A stretch of DNA of 47,734 nt from Rhodospirillaceae bacterium (GTDB lineage Bacteria; Pseudomonadota; Alphaproteobacteria; Thalassobaculales; Thalassobaculaceae): NCBI GenBank assembly GCA_002722775.1, contig PBMU01000085.1, forward strand, positions 1-47,734, read 5' to 3'. Of this stretch, positions 47,241 through 47,734 are shown in pieces (within the stretch, counting starts at the first letter, position 1; each line of letters starts with the position of its first letter). A program made the position numbers and the translations under genes. The notes beneath the pieces are model-generated. The model was not told the DNA's origin and ran no database searches. It worked only from the letters and a program-made list of their open reading frames with translations.

Positions 47241-47734
47241 ATGAGCGTTGCCACCTTACCAACCGCTCCATTCGAGACTTGGACCGTCACGAAGCCGCCT
47301 CTTCAGGGAGGGAGGGGCGTAGTAGTCGCTCAGGAAATCGAGGCAGCCATGATCGGTGCAGCCACGATAGAGGCGGGCGGGAACGCGGTCGATGGCGCCA
47401 TCGCCACCGCACTAGCTCTCGCAATCACCGAGCCATGGATGAGCGGGCTCGGTGGCGGCGGCTTCATGGTCGTACATTGTGCCGCCGAGGAAAGAGAATG
47501 GGTGGTCGACTTCGGTATGATCGCGCCTATCGAATTGGATCCAACAGACTATCCATTGACTGGCGAGCCAGGGGCTGACCTGTTCGGATGGCCGGCAGTG
47601 GTGGGTGACGTCAATTTCCACGGCGCCAAATCTGTCGCAGTACCAGGCGCTGTAGCGGGCTATGCGTTGGCCGCCGAAGCCTTCGGACGCAAGAGCTGGG
47701 CCGAGTTGATTGCGCCTGCCGCACAACTCGCAGA
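47241..47734 (+). CDS. Gamma-glutamyltransferase, N-terminal part (runs off the window)
   Basis: The reading frame from ATG 47241 is open to the window end (164 codons). It shows the Ntn-hydrolase lead region of gamma-glutamyltransferases: VVAQEIEAAMIGAATIEAGGNAVDGAIATALALAITEP (residues about 30-67), MSGLGGGGFMVV, and SVAVPGAVAGYALAAEAFG, with the large-subunit Arg region not obvious. The catalytic Thr lies beyond the window. There is no signal peptide, so this is the cytoplasmic-type branch, not the E. coli-like exported enzyme. GGGGAT lies nine bases upstream. Confidence 0.88.
   Translation, partial: MSVATLPTAPFETWTVTKPPLQGGRGVVVAQEIEAAMIGAATIEAGGNAVDGAIATALALAITEPWMSGLGGGGFMVVHCAAEEREWVVDFGMIAPIELDPTDYPLTGEPGADLFGWPAVVGDVNFHGAKSVAVPGAVAGYALAAEAFGRKSWAELIAPAAQLA

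Overview
The window looks like a piece of an alphaproteobacterial chromosome, probably Rhodospirillales-like and perhaps marine or host-associated. The taxon is inferred, not proven. Supporting signs are the back-to-back MoxR/DUF58/DUF4159 and DUF1285/NUDIX/CCA-transferase operons, an ImuB-DnaE2 mutagenesis pair with a direct-repeat GAAC-N7-GAAC LexA box, a DUF1194 relic, and moderately GC-rich coding sequence. There are no rRNA or tRNA genes, CRISPR arrays or intact insertion sequences that I can see.

Layout. (1) 1-7.1 kb: a catabolic block. It has an IlvD/Edd-type sugar-acid dehydratase broken by one TAG codon, then a leftward operon (UxaA-family dehydratase, NUDIX hydrolase, LigI-like amidohydrolase, small methyltransferase), divergent from a rightward pair (SDR dehydrogenase overlapping a PLP-dependent dehydratase). 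(2) 7.1-14.1 kb: a sparse stretch with phosphonoacetate hydrolase (phnA), tusA, an agmatinase-family ureohydrolase, a decayed alpha/beta-hydrolase relic and a beta-lactamase-fold serine hydrolase, separated by long non-coding DNA. (3) 14.2-19.3 kb: imuB-dnaE2, with an SOS box at the imuB start and an 85-bp palindromic element translated in frame inside dnaE2. (4) 19.3-25.4 kb: a bicupin protein, a PuuB-like gamma-glutamylputrescine oxidase, moaA, an NnrU-family membrane protein and an acetylpolyamine amidohydrolase. (5) 25.5-32.1 kb: a DUF1194 pseudogene, thpR and tesA divergent from an ABC exporter pair of YbbA/YbbP type, a small secreted protein, and a heavily decayed mandelate racemase/muconate lactonizing enzyme (MR/MLE) relic. 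(6) 32.2-47.7 kb: argG; the leftward moxR-DUF58-DUF4159-large membrane protein operon; the rightward DUF1285-NUDIX-cca-hydratase operon; hemF divergent from a phosphodiesterase of the alkaline phosphatase superfamily; a secreted coiled-coil protein; and the start of a gamma-glutamyltransferase that runs off the window.

How it fits together. Three loci touch polyamine or guanidino-compound breakdown (agmatinase-like, puuB-like, acetylpolyamine deacetylase). The 1-7 kb block looks like a sugar-acid or aldonate/lactone pathway whose exact substrate I cannot name. The imuB-dnaE2 pair is the damage-inducible error-prone polymerase module.

The most striking points are four pseudogenes in about 48 kb (one nearly intact, three heavily decayed), much non-coding DNA between 7 and 13 kb, the palindrome carried inside the dnaE2 reading frame, and an amidohydrolase that has lost several usual metal-ligand residues. 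Together these suggest relaxed selection and ongoing gene loss, possibly in a lineage with a restricted lifestyle.
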